A DNA stretch of 64,000 bases from Ancylobacter lacus (GCF_018390635.1 NZ_JAHBGE010000051.1:1-64000), one strand, 5' to 3'; counted from the stretch's first letter, positions 17,513-27,034 are shown. Program-made: numbers and translations. Notes: generated by a model from the sequence alone, not told the origin.

Positions 17513-19066
17513 ATGGCCGAGAGCGACCACGGGCCGGCGCTGCTGGAAGCGGCGGGCCTCACCAAACGTTTCGGTGCGCTCGTCGCCAATGACTCCGTCA
17601 GCCTCGCCATTCGCGCCGGCGAGGCGCACGCCCTGCTCGGCGAGAACGGCGCGGGCAAGTCGACCCTCGTCAAGATGCTGTGCGGCCTGCTGCAGCCGGA
17701 CAGTGGCGAGCTTCGCTATCAGGGCGAGCCGGTGGTGTTTCCCGACCCGGCTACGTCGCGGGCGCGCGGCATCGGGGTGGTGTTCCAGCACTTCGCGCTG
17801 TTCGATGCGCTGACCGTGGTGGAGAACGTCGCCCTCGGCCTGCCGAAGCCGGAGCCGCTGCCGGCGCTTGCCCGGCGGATCGAGGCCTGCGTCGATCGGT
17901 ATGGCCTTGCGGTGGAGCCTTATCGCCGTGTGGGCGAACTCTCGGTCGGCGAGCGCCAGCGGGTCGAGATCGTGCGCTGCCTGCTCGGCGACCCCCGGGT
18001 GCTGATTCTCGACGAACCCACGTCGGTGCTCACGCCGGACGAATCGGAAGGGCTTTTCCGCACCGTCGACCTGCTGACCTCCGAAGGCCGGGCCGTGCTC
18101 TTCATCTCGCACAAGCTCGATGAGGTCCGGCGGCTGTGCCAGCGCGCGACGGTGCTGCGCGGCGGCAAGTTCATCGCTGAAGTTGACCCCCGGAAGGAGA
18201 CATCGGCAGGCCTGGCGCGGCTGATGGTCGGCGCCGACGTGCCGCGCACGGCACCCGCCATCGCCCACGAACTCGGCGAACCGCGCCTCCTCATCAACCG
18301 GCTCAACGTCGCGGGTGACGGCAGCCGCGGCTCGGCGCTTCGGGACATCACCCTCGAGATTCGCGCGGGCGAGATCGTGGGCATCGCCGGGGTTGCCGGC
18401 AACGGTCAGACCAAGCTGTTCGATGTCCTGTCGGGCGAGGTCGGCTGCGACGACGCCGAGTCCATCGTGATCGACCGGGTGCCGGCGGGGGGGCTGGGTC
18501 CGACCGCGCGCCGCGCCCTCGGCGCGGGATTCGTTCCGGAGGAGCGGCTCGGCCACGCCGCCGCGCCGGATCTGCGGCTGTCGGACAATGTGCTGCTGAC
18601 CACGCATGGCGACGGCCAGATCGTGCGGCAGGGCATCATCCGGCGCCGTGTCCTGCAGCAGCGCTTCGCCGAGATCGTGAAGAAGTTCGACGTGCGCTTC
18701 GGCGGCCGCGACCCCAAGGCGCGGCGGCTTTCCGGCGGCAATCTGCAGAAATTCGTGATCGGCCGCGAGGTGCTGCGCAACCCGGTCCTCCTGGTCGTGG
18801 ACCAGCCGACCTGGGGTGTGGACGCGGCTGCGGCGGCGTTCATCCGCACCACGCTGCGGCGCAAGGCGGCGGAAGGCTGCGCGGTGCTGGTGATCAGCCA
18901 GGACCTCGACGAACTGCTGGAATTCGCCGACCGCATCGCGGTGATGTCGGAAGGCGCGCTGACGGTGCCGGTGCCGGTGGCCGAGACGTCGCGGGAGGCG
19001 ATCGGCATGGCGATGGGCGGCGCGCATGGCCGGCATGGCGAGGGGGAGGCCGTGAATGCGGTTTAG
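17513..19066 (+). CDS. BMP-type (nucleoside-like) ABC transporter, ATP-binding protein
   Basis: A 517-residue protein with two fused ABC ATPase domains. The first has Walker A GENGAGKST (43-51), signature LSVGERQRVEIV and Walker B VLILDEPTSVLTPDE. The second is degenerate at its P-loop (AGVAGNGQTKLF) but keeps the signature LSGGNLQKFVIGRE and VVDQPTWGVD. This layout is that of the simple-sugar/nucleoside transporter family (YufO, RbsA-like) that works with BMP-family binding proteins. GGGAAC precedes the ATG by 6 bases. It overlaps the next gene by 11 bp, so translational coupling is likely. Confidence 0.94.
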   Translation: MAESDHGPALLEAAGLTKRFGALVANDSVSLAIRAGEAHALLGENGAGKSTLVKMLCGLLQPDSGELRYQGEPVVFPDPATSRARGIGVVFQHFALFDALTVVENVALGLPKPEPLPALARRIEACVDRYGLAVEPYRRVGELSVGERQRVEIVRCLLGDPRVLILDEPTSVLTPDESEGLFRTVDLLTSEGRAVLFISHKLDEVRRLCQRATVLRGGKFIAEVDPRKETSAGLARLMVGADVPRTAPAIAHELGEPRLLINRLNVAGDGSRGSALRDITLEIRAGEIVGIAGVAGNGQTKLFDVLSGEVGCDDAESIVIDRVPAGGLGPTARRALGAGFVPEERLGHAAAPDLRLSDNVLLTTHGDGQIVRQGIIRRRVLQQRFAEIVKKFDVRFGGRDPKARRLSGGNLQKFVIGREVLRNPVLLVVDQPTWGVDAAAAAFIRTTLRRKAAEGCAVLVISQDLDELLEFADRIAVMSEGALTVPVPVAETSREAIGMAMGGAHGRHGEGEAVNAV

Positions 19067-20132
19067 GCTGGAAAGACAGGAGGCGGTCTCCGGCATCGGC
19101 GTGCTGGTTGCCCCGCTGCTCGCGCTCGCGGCCACGCTGCTGGTCGGGGCCATCATGTTCGTGGTGCTGGGGCTGGCGCCGTTGCCGGCCTTCTACATCT
19201 ACTTCATCGAGCCGCTCACCGATCCCTGGACCATCCAGGAACTGGTGGTGAAGGCCTGCCCGCTGCTGCTCATCGCCATCGGCCTGTCGTTCTGCTACCG
19301 CGCCAATCGCTGGAACATCGGCGCCGAAGGCCAGTATGTCGCCGGGGCGGTGCTCGGCTCGTGGGTCGCCATCGCGACGCAGGGCACCGAGGCCGGCCCG
19401 TGGGTGCTGCCGGCCATGCTGGTCTTCGCCGCGATCGGCGGGGCGCTGTGGGGGCTGATACCGGCCTTCCTGCGGGTGCGGTTCGGCGCCAGCGAGATTC
19501 TCACCAGCCTGATGCTGGTCTATGTCGCGCAGCTCGGCCTCGACTATCTCGTGCGTGGCCCGTGGCGCGATCCCGGTGGCTTCAACTTCCCGCGCAGCGT
19601 CAGCTTCGATCCGGTGGCGACGGTGCCGCTGCTGTTCGAGGACGGCCGCCTGCACGCCGGCATCGTGATCGCCGGCGTCGCCGTGCTGGTGGCGGCGTTC
19701 GTGCTCGGCCGCACGCTGGTCGGCTTCTCGATCGAGCTCGGCGGTTCGGCGCCGCGGGCCGCCGCCTTTGCCGGCTTCGACGAGAAGCGCGTCACCTATG
19801 GCGTGTTCATGGTCTCGGGCGCGCTTGCTGGGCTTGCCGGCATCATCGAGGTGGCGGGGCCCATCGGCAACCTGCAGCCGGCGATCTCGCCGGGCTACGG
19901 TTTCACCGCGATCATCGCCGCGATGCTGGGGCGGCTGAATCCCTTCGTCATCGTGCCGGCGAGCCTTGTGCTGGCCCTCACCTATATCGGTGGCGAGGCC
20001 GCGCAGATCACGCTGCGGATGCCGTTCGACGTGACCCGGGTGTTTCAGGGCACGATGCTGATTTCCATTCTCGCCGCCGATGTCCTGGTGCGCTACCGCC
20101 TCCGGCGGGTCGAGGGAGCCGCCCATGCCTGA
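19056..20132 (+). CDS. BMP-type ABC transporter permease 1
   Basis: A 358-residue inner-membrane permease of the YufP/BPD-transp-2 family. An N-terminal membrane segment and a large periplasmic loop are followed by the family core AIGLSFCYRANRWNIGAEGQY and a second conserved region GSAPRAAAFAGFDEKRVTYG before several further membrane segments. ATG 19056 sits inside the end of the ATPase gene with AGGGGGAGG as ribosome site. The next permease starts 8 bp before this gene ends. The pair forms the membrane channel of the transporter. Confidence 0.93.
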   Translation: MRFRLERQEAVSGIGVLVAPLLALAATLLVGAIMFVVLGLAPLPAFYIYFIEPLTDPWTIQELVVKACPLLLIAIGLSFCYRANRWNIGAEGQYVAGAVLGSWVAIATQGTEAGPWVLPAMLVFAAIGGALWGLIPAFLRVRFGASEILTSLMLVYVAQLGLDYLVRGPWRDPGGFNFPRSVSFDPVATVPLLFEDGRLHAGIVIAGVAVLVAAFVLGRTLVGFSIELGGSAPRAAAFAGFDEKRVTYGVFMVSGALAGLAGIIEVAGPIGNLQPAISPGYGFTAIIAAMLGRLNPFVIVPASLVLALTYIGGEAAQITLRMPFDVTRVFQGTMLISILAADVLVRYRLRRVEGAAHA

Positions 20133-21048
20133 GTTCACCATCCTCGGTGCGGTGCTCGCCAGCATCGTCGCCGCCGCGACACCGCTGCTGCTGGCGGCGC
20201 TGGGCGAGCTCGTGGCCGAGCGCGGCGGCACGCTCAATCTCGGTGTCGAAGGCATGATGATCGTCGGCGCCGCGGTCGGCTATGCCACCGCCTATGGTTC
20301 GGGCAGCCTGCTGCTCGGAACGGCGGCGGCGGTGGCGGCAGGCGTGCTGCTGTCTCTGGTCTTCGCCGGGCTCGCCATCTGGCTCGCCGCCAATCAGGTC
20401 GCATCCGGGCTTGCCACCACGATCCTCGGCCTCGGCATCGCCGGGCTGATCGGCTCGCCCTTCGTCGGCACCCGGCTCGACGCGGCGCCGACGCTGCACA
20501 TTCCCGGTCTCACCTCCCTGCCGGTGATCGGGGAGATGGTGTTCGGGCAGGATGCCTTCGTCTATGCCTCCCTCGTGCTGCTCGCGGCGGTCGGCTATGG
20601 CCTCGCCCGCACCCGGGCGGGGCTGGTCCTTCGGGCGGTGGGCGAGTCGCATGCCGCGGCCCATGCGCTGGGCCATCCGGTGCGGCGCATCCGCACGCTG
20701 GCCGTGATGTTCGGGGGCGCCTGTGCCGGGCTGGCCGGGGCGCATCTGTCGCTTGCCTATACCCCGTTCTGGGCGAGCGACATGACCGCCGGCCGCGGCT
20801 GGATTGCCCTGGCGCTCGTCGTGTTTTCCGCCTGGAAGCCGCTCTGGCTGCTGGCCGGCGCCTATCTCTTCGGCGCGGTATCGATCTTGCAGCTCCACGT
20901 GCAGGGCTTCGGGCTCGGCATTCCCGCGCAGTTCCTGTCGGCCCTGCCATATCTTGCGACCGTGATCGCTCTCGTGATCATCTCGCTGCTGAAGCGGGGG
21001 CAGGGGGCTCCCGCCTCGCTCGGCATGCCGTTCATCCCGGACCGGTGA
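20125..21048 (+). CDS. BMP-type ABC transporter permease 2
   Basis: A 307-residue permease of the YufQ type. The N-terminus reads PLLLAALGELVAERGGTLNL and continues GVEGMMIVGA, the conserved E-R-G-G-x-L-N-L-G-V-E-G-M-M motif of these partners. Further conserved parts are GESHAAAHALGHPVRRIRTL and a Gly-rich C-terminal half. I chose ATG 20125, which overlaps the previous gene by 8 bp; a start 45 bases earlier would lie deep in the upstream gene. The binding-protein gene follows after 147 bp. Confidence 0.93.
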   Translation: MPEFTILGAVLASIVAAATPLLLAALGELVAERGGTLNLGVEGMMIVGAAVGYATAYGSGSLLLGTAAAVAAGVLLSLVFAGLAIWLAANQVASGLATTILGLGIAGLIGSPFVGTRLDAAPTLHIPGLTSLPVIGEMVFGQDAFVYASLVLLAAVGYGLARTRAGLVLRAVGESHAAAHALGHPVRRIRTLAVMFGGACAGLAGAHLSLAYTPFWASDMTAGRGWIALALVVFSAWKPLWLLAGAYLFGAVSILQLHVQGFGLGIPAQFLSALPYLATVIALVIISLLKRGQGAPASLGMPFIPDR

Positions 21049-21195
21049 GACCCGCCCCGGCGGCAGCCGACGCCGGTGGCCGGCATATCCCGTTGTTTCC
21101 GGTCGCCTTGCGCGACCCAAGCCGGAGCGCCCGCGGCCACGCTTCGGCAAGACCCCCTCTCCGGCCGAAATGAGTGGGATAGAGCGGAGACGTTC

Positions 21196-22278
21196 ATGCG
21201 CAAATTCATCTCGATGGCGGTTGCCCTGACCGCCGGGCTCGTCCTCGCCGCGGGCGCGCCCGTCGCGCACGCCGCCGAAAAGCTGAAGATCGGCTTCATC
21301 TATGTCGGTCCGGTCGGGGATTTCGGCTGGAGCTACCAGCACGACCAGGGTCGCAAGGCGGTGGAGAAGGAGTTCGGCGACAAGGTCGAGACCACCTTCG
21401 TCGAAAACGTGCAGGAAGGGCCGGATGCCGAGCGCGTGATCGAGCAGCTCGTGCGCGCCGGCAACACGCTGATCTTCACCACTTCCTTCGGCTTCATGGA
21501 GCCGACGCTGAAGGTCGCCAAGCGCCACCCGAAGGTGATGTTCGAGCACGCCACCGGCTACAAGCGCGAGAAGAACGTCGCGACCTACAATGCCAAGTTC
21601 CATGAAGGCCGCTATATTCTCGGCCAGATCGCGGCCAAGGTCTCCAAGACCGGTACGGTCGGCTACATCGCCTCGGTGCCGATTCCGGAAGTGATCGCGG
21701 GCATCGATTCCTTCATGCTCGGCGCCCAGTCGGTCAACCCAAACCTCAAGATCAAGATCGTGTGGGTGAACGGCTGGTTCGACCCGGCCAAGGAAGCCGA
21801 CGCCGCCAAGGCGCTGATCGACCAGGGTGCCGACGTGATCGCCCAGCACACCGACAGCCCGGCCGCGATGCAGGCCGCCGAGGCCCGCGGCGTGAAGGCG
21901 TTCGGCCAGTCCTCCAACATGATCACCTTCGGCCCCAAGGCCCAGCTCACCTCGATCGTCGACAACTGGGCGCCCTACTACATCGAGCGGGTGAAGCTCG
22001 CGCTCGACGGCAAGTGGACCTCCACCGACACCTGGGGCGGCCTGAAGGATGGCGAGGTGCAGATGGCCCCCTACACCAACATGCCCGACGACGTGAAGAA
22101 GATGGCCGAAGATACCGAGGAGGCCATCAAGTCCGGCAAGCTCCACCCGTTCAAGGGGCCGATCTACAAGCAGGACGGCACCCTTGTCGTGAAGGAGGGC
22201 GAGGTTCTCGCCGACAAGGACATCCTCTCGCTCAACTGGTACGTGAAGGGGATCGACGACAAGGTGCCGGGGCAGTGA
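21196..22278 (+). CDS. BMP family ABC substrate-binding protein
   Basis: A 360-residue periplasmic or lipoprotein-like binding protein. The signal peptide (MRKFISMAVALTAGLVLAAG, cleavage about residue 28 at AHAAEK) lacks a lipobox Cys. The mature protein starts KLKIGFIYVGPVGDFGWSY, a BMP/PnrA-type opening. Other BMP signatures are GNTLIFTTSFGFMEPTLKVA and the C-terminal GPIYKQDGTLVVKEGE. Related proteins bind nucleosides, purines or ureide-like compounds. The neighbouring amidohydrolases favour a ureide or N-carbamoyl ligand (inference). GCGGAGACG is the ribosome site. Confidence 0.93.
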   Translation: MRKFISMAVALTAGLVLAAGAPVAHAAEKLKIGFIYVGPVGDFGWSYQHDQGRKAVEKEFGDKVETTFVENVQEGPDAERVIEQLVRAGNTLIFTTSFGFMEPTLKVAKRHPKVMFEHATGYKREKNVATYNAKFHEGRYILGQIAAKVSKTGTVGYIASVPIPEVIAGIDSFMLGAQSVNPNLKIKIVWVNGWFDPAKEADAAKALIDQGADVIAQHTDSPAAMQAAEARGVKAFGQSSNMITFGPKAQLTSIVDNWAPYYIERVKLALDGKWTSTDTWGGLKDGEVQMAPYTNMPDDVKKMAEDTEEAIKSGKLHPFKGPIYKQDGTLVVKEGEVLADKDILSLNWYVKGIDDKVPGQ

Positions 22279-22287
22279 GCCCCTGGC

Positions 22288-22317
22288 GGGAAGGCTGAGC
22301 GCTGCTCAGGCCTTCCC
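22288..22317 (+). terminator. Stem-loop between binding-protein and amidohydrolase genes
   Basis: GGGAAGGCTGAGC (22288-22300), loop GCT, GCTCAGGCCTTCCC (22304-22317). A 13-bp stem with one bulged C and no T-run. It lies 10 bases after the binding-protein stop. It could stabilise the upstream mRNA or partly end transcription, which would give high binding-protein expression relative to the enzymes downstream (inference). Confidence 0.55.
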
Positions 22318-22512
22318 CTCGCCGCTGGTGACCGCCCCGGGCTGGCGTTCGAGTGGACGCCACCCGGCGCGGCATTGCCAAGCCGCCGCAGCCGGGCTCA
22401 TATCCGGTGCGGCCCCGGCGCCCGTCCGGCGACGCCGATCTCTGCCGGAGTCCACTGCGATGCCTGCGTGCACAAGCGCCCCGTCCTGCTCGTCTGCCGC
22501 GAGCCTGACCTG

Positions 22513-23799
22513 ATGAGCCCGTCTCTCGACACCGCCGGGCTCGGCGCGCGGGCCGCCGAAATGCTCGACGAACTCGCGCAGATCTCCGCCTCCGCGGACC
22601 ATCTCACCCGCTTCTTCCTCACCCCCGAGCATCGCCGCGGCGCGGATCTCGTTGCGCGGTGGATGCGGCAGGCCGGGCTCGAGGTCACCGAGGATGCGTT
22701 GGGCACCGTCCGCGGCCACCGCCCCGGCGCGAGCCCTGATGCGCCCCGCCTCCTGTTCGGCTCTCACATCGATACGGTGGAGAATGCCGGCCGCTTCGAC
22801 GGTTGCCTCGGGGTGGTGCTGCCGATCCTGGCGCTGGACTGGCTCGCCCGCTCCGGCCATCAGGCTCCCTTCGGCATCGACGTGCTGGCGTTCGGCGATG
22901 AAGAGGGGTCGCGCTTCCCCACCACCTTGTCGGCCTCGGCGGCGATCGCGGGCATCTTCTCGCCCTCCATGCTCGCGGCCCGCGATAGCGATGGGGTGCG
23001 TTTCGAGGACGCGCTGCGCGCCTATGGCAAGGACCCCGCCGACATTCCCGCCGCGGCCTACGACCCCGCCCGTGTCATCGCCTATGTGGAAGCCCATATC
23101 GAGCAGGGACCGGTTCTGGAGGTCGAGGGCGAGCCGCTGGGCATCGTCACCGCCATTGCCGGTGCGTCGCGCCTGTCGGTGACGGTCACCGGCGAGGCCG
23201 GACATGCCGGGACGGTGCCCATGCGGCTGCGCCACGACGCCCTGCTGGGAGCCGCCGAAATGGCCCTTGCCATCGAGCGCATCGCGGTCGAGGCCGGCGA
23301 CGGCATGGTCGCAACGGTCGGTCGGGTCCATGTCGAACCGGGCGCGGTCAATGTCATTCCCGCCCGCGTGGTCTTCACCGTCGACCTGCGCTCCGGGTCC
23401 GATCTCTCGCGCCGGACGGCGCTGGAGCGGCTGGAGCGCGAGGCGCACCATGTCGCGGACCGCCGTGGCCTCGGCGTGGTGATCTCGGCCTTCCACGAGG
23501 TTGGAACGGTGCCGTGCTTTCCCGATCTGCAGCGCCGTCTCGCCGAGGCGGCGGCCAGCCTGGGTGCCCGGCCGGTGTGGATGCCCTCGGGCGCCGGTCA
23601 TGACGGGCAAGCGGTGTCACGGCTCTGCCCGATCGGCATGCTGTTCGTCCGGTGCCGGGGTGGCATCAGCCATAACCCGGCGGAATATGCGAGCCCCGCC
23701 GACATGGGGCTTGCGGCCGGCACGCTGGTGCGCTTCATCGAGCGCTTCGAATGGCCGGGTCCGGCCGGCTCCCTCAGAGAGGCAGGAGAGAGTGCATGA
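22513..23799 (+). CDS. Allantoate amidohydrolase-like / N-carbamoyl amidase (M20 family)
   Basis: A 428-residue di-metal hydrolase of the AllC/hydantoinase-carbamoylase group, which cleaves ureido groups to ammonia and CO2. Metal ligands are visible: H85 in GSHIDTVENAGRFDG, D96, E131 in FGDEEGSRF, H195 in EAHIEQGPVLE and a late His in PSGAGHDGQAVS. Length matches the family (about 410-430). Several in-frame starts exist; ATG 22513 gives the normal N-terminus but its ribosome site is weak, so the start is uncertain. It overlaps the next gene by 4 bp (ATGA) and follows the transporter operon, suggesting degradation of the imported compound. Confidence 0.86.
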   Translation: MSPSLDTAGLGARAAEMLDELAQISASADHLTRFFLTPEHRRGADLVARWMRQAGLEVTEDALGTVRGHRPGASPDAPRLLFGSHIDTVENAGRFDGCLGVVLPILALDWLARSGHQAPFGIDVLAFGDEEGSRFPTTLSASAAIAGIFSPSMLAARDSDGVRFEDALRAYGKDPADIPAAAYDPARVIAYVEAHIEQGPVLEVEGEPLGIVTAIAGASRLSVTVTGEAGHAGTVPMRLRHDALLGAAEMALAIERIAVEAGDGMVATVGRVHVEPGAVNVIPARVVFTVDLRSGSDLSRRTALERLEREAHHVADRRGLGVVISAFHEVGTVPCFPDLQRRLAEAAASLGARPVWMPSGAGHDGQAVSRLCPIGMLFVRCRGGISHNPAEYASPADMGLAAGTLVRFIERFEWPGPAGSLREAGESA

Positions 23800-25019
23800 C
23801 CGAGGAGACCATCCGAGCCGAACGTCTGGCGCGTGAGGTCGCGTTCCTCAAGGCGCTCGTGCGCGTTCCCAGCGACAATCCCCCGGGCGACTGCGCTCCG
23901 CATGCGGAGGAGGCGGCGCGCCTGCTGGAGGAACTCGGCTTCGAGGTCGAGCGCCACGGGGTCCCCGAGCCCTTCGTGAAGAGCTACGGCATGCGCTCGG
24001 TCGTCAATCTCGTGGTGCGCCAGCGTTTCGGCAGCGGCCGGGGGCCGGTGATCGCGCTCAACGCTCACGGCGACGTGGTGCCGCCGGGCGAGGGGTGGAC
24101 CTTCGATCCCTATGGGGCGACGGAGAAGGCGGGTGCCATCTATGGCCGTGGCGCCGCCGTCTCCAAATCCGACTTCGCGACCTATGCCTTCGCGCTTTTG
24201 GCGCTGCGCGAGGCGCCCGAAGGACTCGACGGCACGGTCGAGCTGCACTTCACCTATGACGAGGAGGCCGGCGGCTTTCTCGGCCCACGCTGGCTGATCG
24301 AGCATGAGCTGACCCGGCCGGACTATGCGATCTCCGCCGGCTTCTCCTATGCCGTGGTGGTCGCCCATAATGGTTGCCTGCATCTGGAGGTGCTGGTGCG
24401 CGGCAAGCAGGCTCACGCCGCCCTGCCGGAAACCGGCGCCGACGCGCTGGAAGCGGCCAGCCTCGTGCTCGCCGCCATTTATGAGGAGCGGCGCCGGCTC
24501 TATGGCATCACCAGCGCCACCCCCGGCATCGGCTCGCCGAAGATCACGGTCGGGCTCATCTCCGGCGGCATCAACACCAATGTGGTGCCGGACCGCATCG
24601 TGATGCGTCTCGACCGCCGCCTGACGCCGGAGGAGGATGGCGGCGCGGTGGAGAAGGAGCTGAGCCAGCTCATCGAGGCCGCCGTCGCGGGCCGGCCGGG
24701 CATCGAGCTCGAGATCCGCCGCATCATCCTCGCCGAGCCGCTGCGTACCCTGCCGGGGACGGAGAAACTGGTGGAGACGATCCAGAAGCACGCAACGGCG
24801 GTTCTGGGAGAGACACCCCCGGCCACCGCGGTGCCGCTGTACACCGATGCGCGCCACTACACCGCCGCCGGTATCCCGACGGTGCTCTACGGCGCTGGTC
24901 CCCGCTCGATTCTGGAAGCCAATGCCCACGCTGCCGACGAGCACGTGCGGATCAGCGATCTCGACGCGGCAACCAAGGTGATCGAGGCGACCCTGCGCGA
25001 CCTGCTCCGCGCGGAGTGA
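23796..25019 (+). CDS. M20 family metallopeptidase/deacylase (ArgE/DapE-like)
   Basis: A 407-residue M20 family zinc hydrolase. Conserved points: LNAHGDVVPPGEGWTFDP (first metal His-Asp), GRGAAVSKSDFATYAFAL (bridging Asp region), FTYDEEAGG (catalytic Glu pair) and GCLHLEVLVRGKQAHAALPE (lid domain). Members remove acyl or succinyl groups from amino acids or small amides. ATG 23796 overlaps the amidohydrolase stop as ATGA, with GGCAGGAGAG upstream, so the two are translationally coupled. The substrate is unknown; context suggests the second step after ureide cleavage. A bidirectional terminator follows. Confidence 0.85.
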   Translation: MTEETIRAERLAREVAFLKALVRVPSDNPPGDCAPHAEEAARLLEELGFEVERHGVPEPFVKSYGMRSVVNLVVRQRFGSGRGPVIALNAHGDVVPPGEGWTFDPYGATEKAGAIYGRGAAVSKSDFATYAFALLALREAPEGLDGTVELHFTYDEEAGGFLGPRWLIEHELTRPDYAISAGFSYAVVVAHNGCLHLEVLVRGKQAHAALPETGADALEAASLVLAAIYEERRRLYGITSATPGIGSPKITVGLISGGINTNVVPDRIVMRLDRRLTPEEDGGAVEKELSQLIEAAVAGRPGIELEIRRIILAEPLRTLPGTEKLVETIQKHATAVLGETPPATAVPLYTDARHYTAAGIPTVLYGAGPRSILEANAHAADEHVRISDLDAATKVIEATLRDLLRAE

Positions 25020-25043
25020 TCGGCCAGACCGCACAAAAAGAAG

Positions 25044-25073
25044 AAGGCCGGGAGCTTGGCTTCCGGCCTTTTC
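25044..25073. terminator. Bidirectional intrinsic terminator
   Basis: AAGGCCGGGAGC (25044-25055), loop TTG, GCTTCCGGCCTT (25059-25070), then TTC. A 12-bp stem with one G-T pair; A-rich bases precede it on the plus strand, so a T-run follows on both strands. It sits between the convergent M20 hydrolase and rimO. Confidence 0.85.
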
Positions 25074-25108
25074 GTTCTGCCAGACAGTGCGGGCGCCCCA
25101 AGCGCCCG

Positions 25109-26485
25109 TCAGAAGCCGACGGCGGTGCCGTGGAGGTCGTAGGCGTCGGACCGCTCGATCTTCACGGTGGTGATCTCGCCGACCCGCAGCGGGCGGCGCG
25201 AGGCGACGTGGACCACGCCGTCGATCTCGGGCGCGTCGGCCTTTGACCGGCCGATTGCCACGGTCGGGCCGACGGAATCGATGATCACCTGCTGCCGGGT
25301 GCCGACCTTTCGGCGCAGGCGCCGCGCCGAGACTTTCTGCTGCACCGCCATGAAGCGGTCCCACCGCTCCTGCTTCACCTCTTCCGGCACTGGCGAACCC
25401 AGCTCGTTGGCGGGCGCGCCGGCGACCGGCTCGTATTTGAAGCAGCCGACCCGGTCCAGTTCCGCCTCGTCGAGAAACGCGATCAGCTCCTCGAACTCGG
25501 CCTCGGTCTCACCGGGGAAGCCGACGATGAAGGTGGAACGCAGGGTGAGGTCGGGGCAGGCCTCGCGCCAGGCCTTGATGCGGGCGAGTGTCTTTTCCTG
25601 CGCCGCCGGCCGCTTCATCCGCTTCAGAACGCTCGGCGAGGCATGCTGGAACGGGATGTCGAGATAAGGGAGGATCACCCCTTCGGCCATGAGGCCGATG
25701 ACCTCGTCGACGTGGGGATAGGGATAGACATAGTGCATGCGCACCCACGCCCCGAGCGAGCCGAGCTCGCGGGAGAGGTCGAGGAAGCGCGCCCGCACCT
25801 GACGGTCCTTCCACGCGCTTTCGGCGTATTTCAGGTCGACGCCATAGGCCGAGGTATCCTGCGAGATGACGAGCAGCTCGCGCACCCCTGCCGCAACCAG
25901 CTTTTCCGCCTCGCGGAGCACATCACCCGCCGGTCGGCTGACGAGGTCGCCGCGCAGCCGTGGAATGATGCAGAAGGTGCAGCGGTTGGAGCAGCCCTCG
26001 GAAATCTTGAGATAGGCGTAATGGCGCGGCGTGAGCTTGATGCCCTGCGGGGGCACGAGGTCGAGGAAGGGGTCGTGCCGGGGCGGCACCGCGCTGTGCA
26101 CCGCGGCGACGACGCTTTCATATTGCTGCGGGCCGGTGACCGCCAGCACGCCGGGATGCACATCGCGAATCTGCTCGGGCTCGGCGCCCATGCAGCCGGT
26201 AACGATGACCTTGCCGTTCTCCTTCAGCGCATCGCCGATGGCGGCGAGGCTTTCCGCCTTGGCGCTGTCGAGGAAGCCGCAGGTGTTGACGATGACGAGA
26301 TCGGCGCCCTCATGCCGCCGCGACAGCTCATAGCCTTCGGCCCGCAGCCGGGTGACGATGCGCTCGCTGTCGACAAGGGCCTTGGGGCAGCCCAGCGACA
26401 CAAAGGAAATGCGCGGGGCCGCCCCTGAAAGGGCATTGCCGGCGTCTTGGGCTGCCGCACCGGCGGCGGCCATGGGATCGGCCAT
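25109..26485 (-). CDS. rimO: Ribosomal protein S12 methylthiotransferase RimO
   Basis: A 458-residue radical-SAM enzyme that adds a methylthio group to an Asp of ribosomal protein S12. Three N-terminal cluster Cys (C33, C69, C98) precede the radical-SAM motif CSNRCTFC (C165, C169, C172). [20 protein letters not shown] follows, and a C-terminal TRAM domain is near residues 390-455. The N-terminal Cys context [14 protein letters not shown] is the RimO form rather than MiaB. The first 22 residues are Ala-rich and may mean a slightly later start. Confidence 0.95.
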   Translation of the reverse strand: MADPMAAAGAAAQDAGNALSGAAPRISFVSLGCPKALVDSERIVTRLRAEGYELSRRHEGADLVIVNTCGFLDSAKAESLAAIGDALKENGKVIVTGCMGAEPEQIRDVHPGVLAVTGPQQYESVVAAVHSAVPPRHDPFLDLVPPQGIKLTPRHYAYLKISEGCSNRCTFCIIPRLRGDLVSRPAGDVLREAEKLVAAGVRELLVISQDTSAYGVDLKYAESAWKDRQVRARFLDLSRELGSLGAWVRMHYVYPYPHVDEVIGLMAEGVILPYLDIPFQHASPSVLKRMKRPAAQEKTLARIKAWREACPDLTLRSTFIVGFPGETEAEFEELIAFLDEAELDRVGCFKYEPVAGAPANELGSPVPEEVKQERWDRFMAVQQKVSARRLRRKVGTRQQVIIDSVGPTVAIGRSKADAPEIDGVVHVASRRPLRVGEITTVKIERSDAYDLHGTAVGF

Positions 26486-26599
26486 GATGATCGGGCTCGG
26501 AATGACGGGGTCAGCGTGGCGTTAATCCACCACGCGCACGCCGTCAACTCCGAGCCTGTTGCACGAAGGCGCGAGGTCGGCCGGCGGACGTTCGCGGCC

Positions 26600-26929
26600 T
26601 CAGGCAGCCTGCTCCGTCCCCGTCTGGGCGATAACCGAATCGAACAGCTCCAGCTCGGGATGACCGACATAGAGCGGCTTGTTGCCACCGGCGCTGCGAT
26701 GGGCATTGCGGAACGCTTCCGACCGCGTCCACTCCTCGAAATGCGCCCGCGACTGCCAGATGGAATGCGAGGCGTAGAGCGTGTGGTCGTCGCGGGTGGC
26801 GCCGCGCAGCAGGTTGAAGCTGACGAAGCCGGGAACGGTGGCGAGATAGCTGTCGCGCTCGCGCCAGACGCGCTCGAAATCCTCTTCCGAGCCGAGGCGT
26901 ACCTTGAAACGGTTCATGGCGAGAAACAT
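26600..26929 (-). CDS. Antibiotic biosynthesis monooxygenase (ABM) domain protein, HmoA-like
   Basis: A 109-residue single ABM ferredoxin-like domain. It begins MFLAMNRFKVRLGSEEDFE, continues with VPGFVSFNLLRG and has YASHSIWQSRAHFEEWTRS, the W-x-S-x-x-x-F-x-x-W pattern of ABM/heme-degrading monooxygenase-like proteins. Such proteins include heme oxygenases of the IsdG/HmoA type, but the sequence alone cannot show heme binding. The start at 26929 has an AGGAG ribosome site 6 bases upstream, which decides it over the longer in-frame option. Confidence 0.82.
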   Translation of the reverse strand: MFLAMNRFKVRLGSEEDFERVWRERDSYLATVPGFVSFNLLRGATRDDHTLYASHSIWQSRAHFEEWTRSEAFRNAHRSAGGNKPLYVGHPELELFDSVIAQTGTEQAA

Positions 26930-27003
26930 GGTCGATCTCCTGCGAAGCTCCCTCGCCGACCATGAGTAGCGCAAAGCCTGACGCCCGTCGAACGCCGGCG
27001 TGC

Positions 27004-27028
27004 CGGGCGGGGAGGGCCTCCCCGCCCG
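27004..27028. terminator. Perfect GC palindrome after PDC-sensor gene
   Basis: A 25-base perfect palindrome centred on 27016, arms CGGGCGGGGAGG and CCTCCCCGCCCG. It begins 7 bases after the minus-strand stop of the PDC-domain gene and lacks a T-run. Probably a terminator-like stem. Confidence 0.5.
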
Positions 27029-27034
27029 CAGCCG

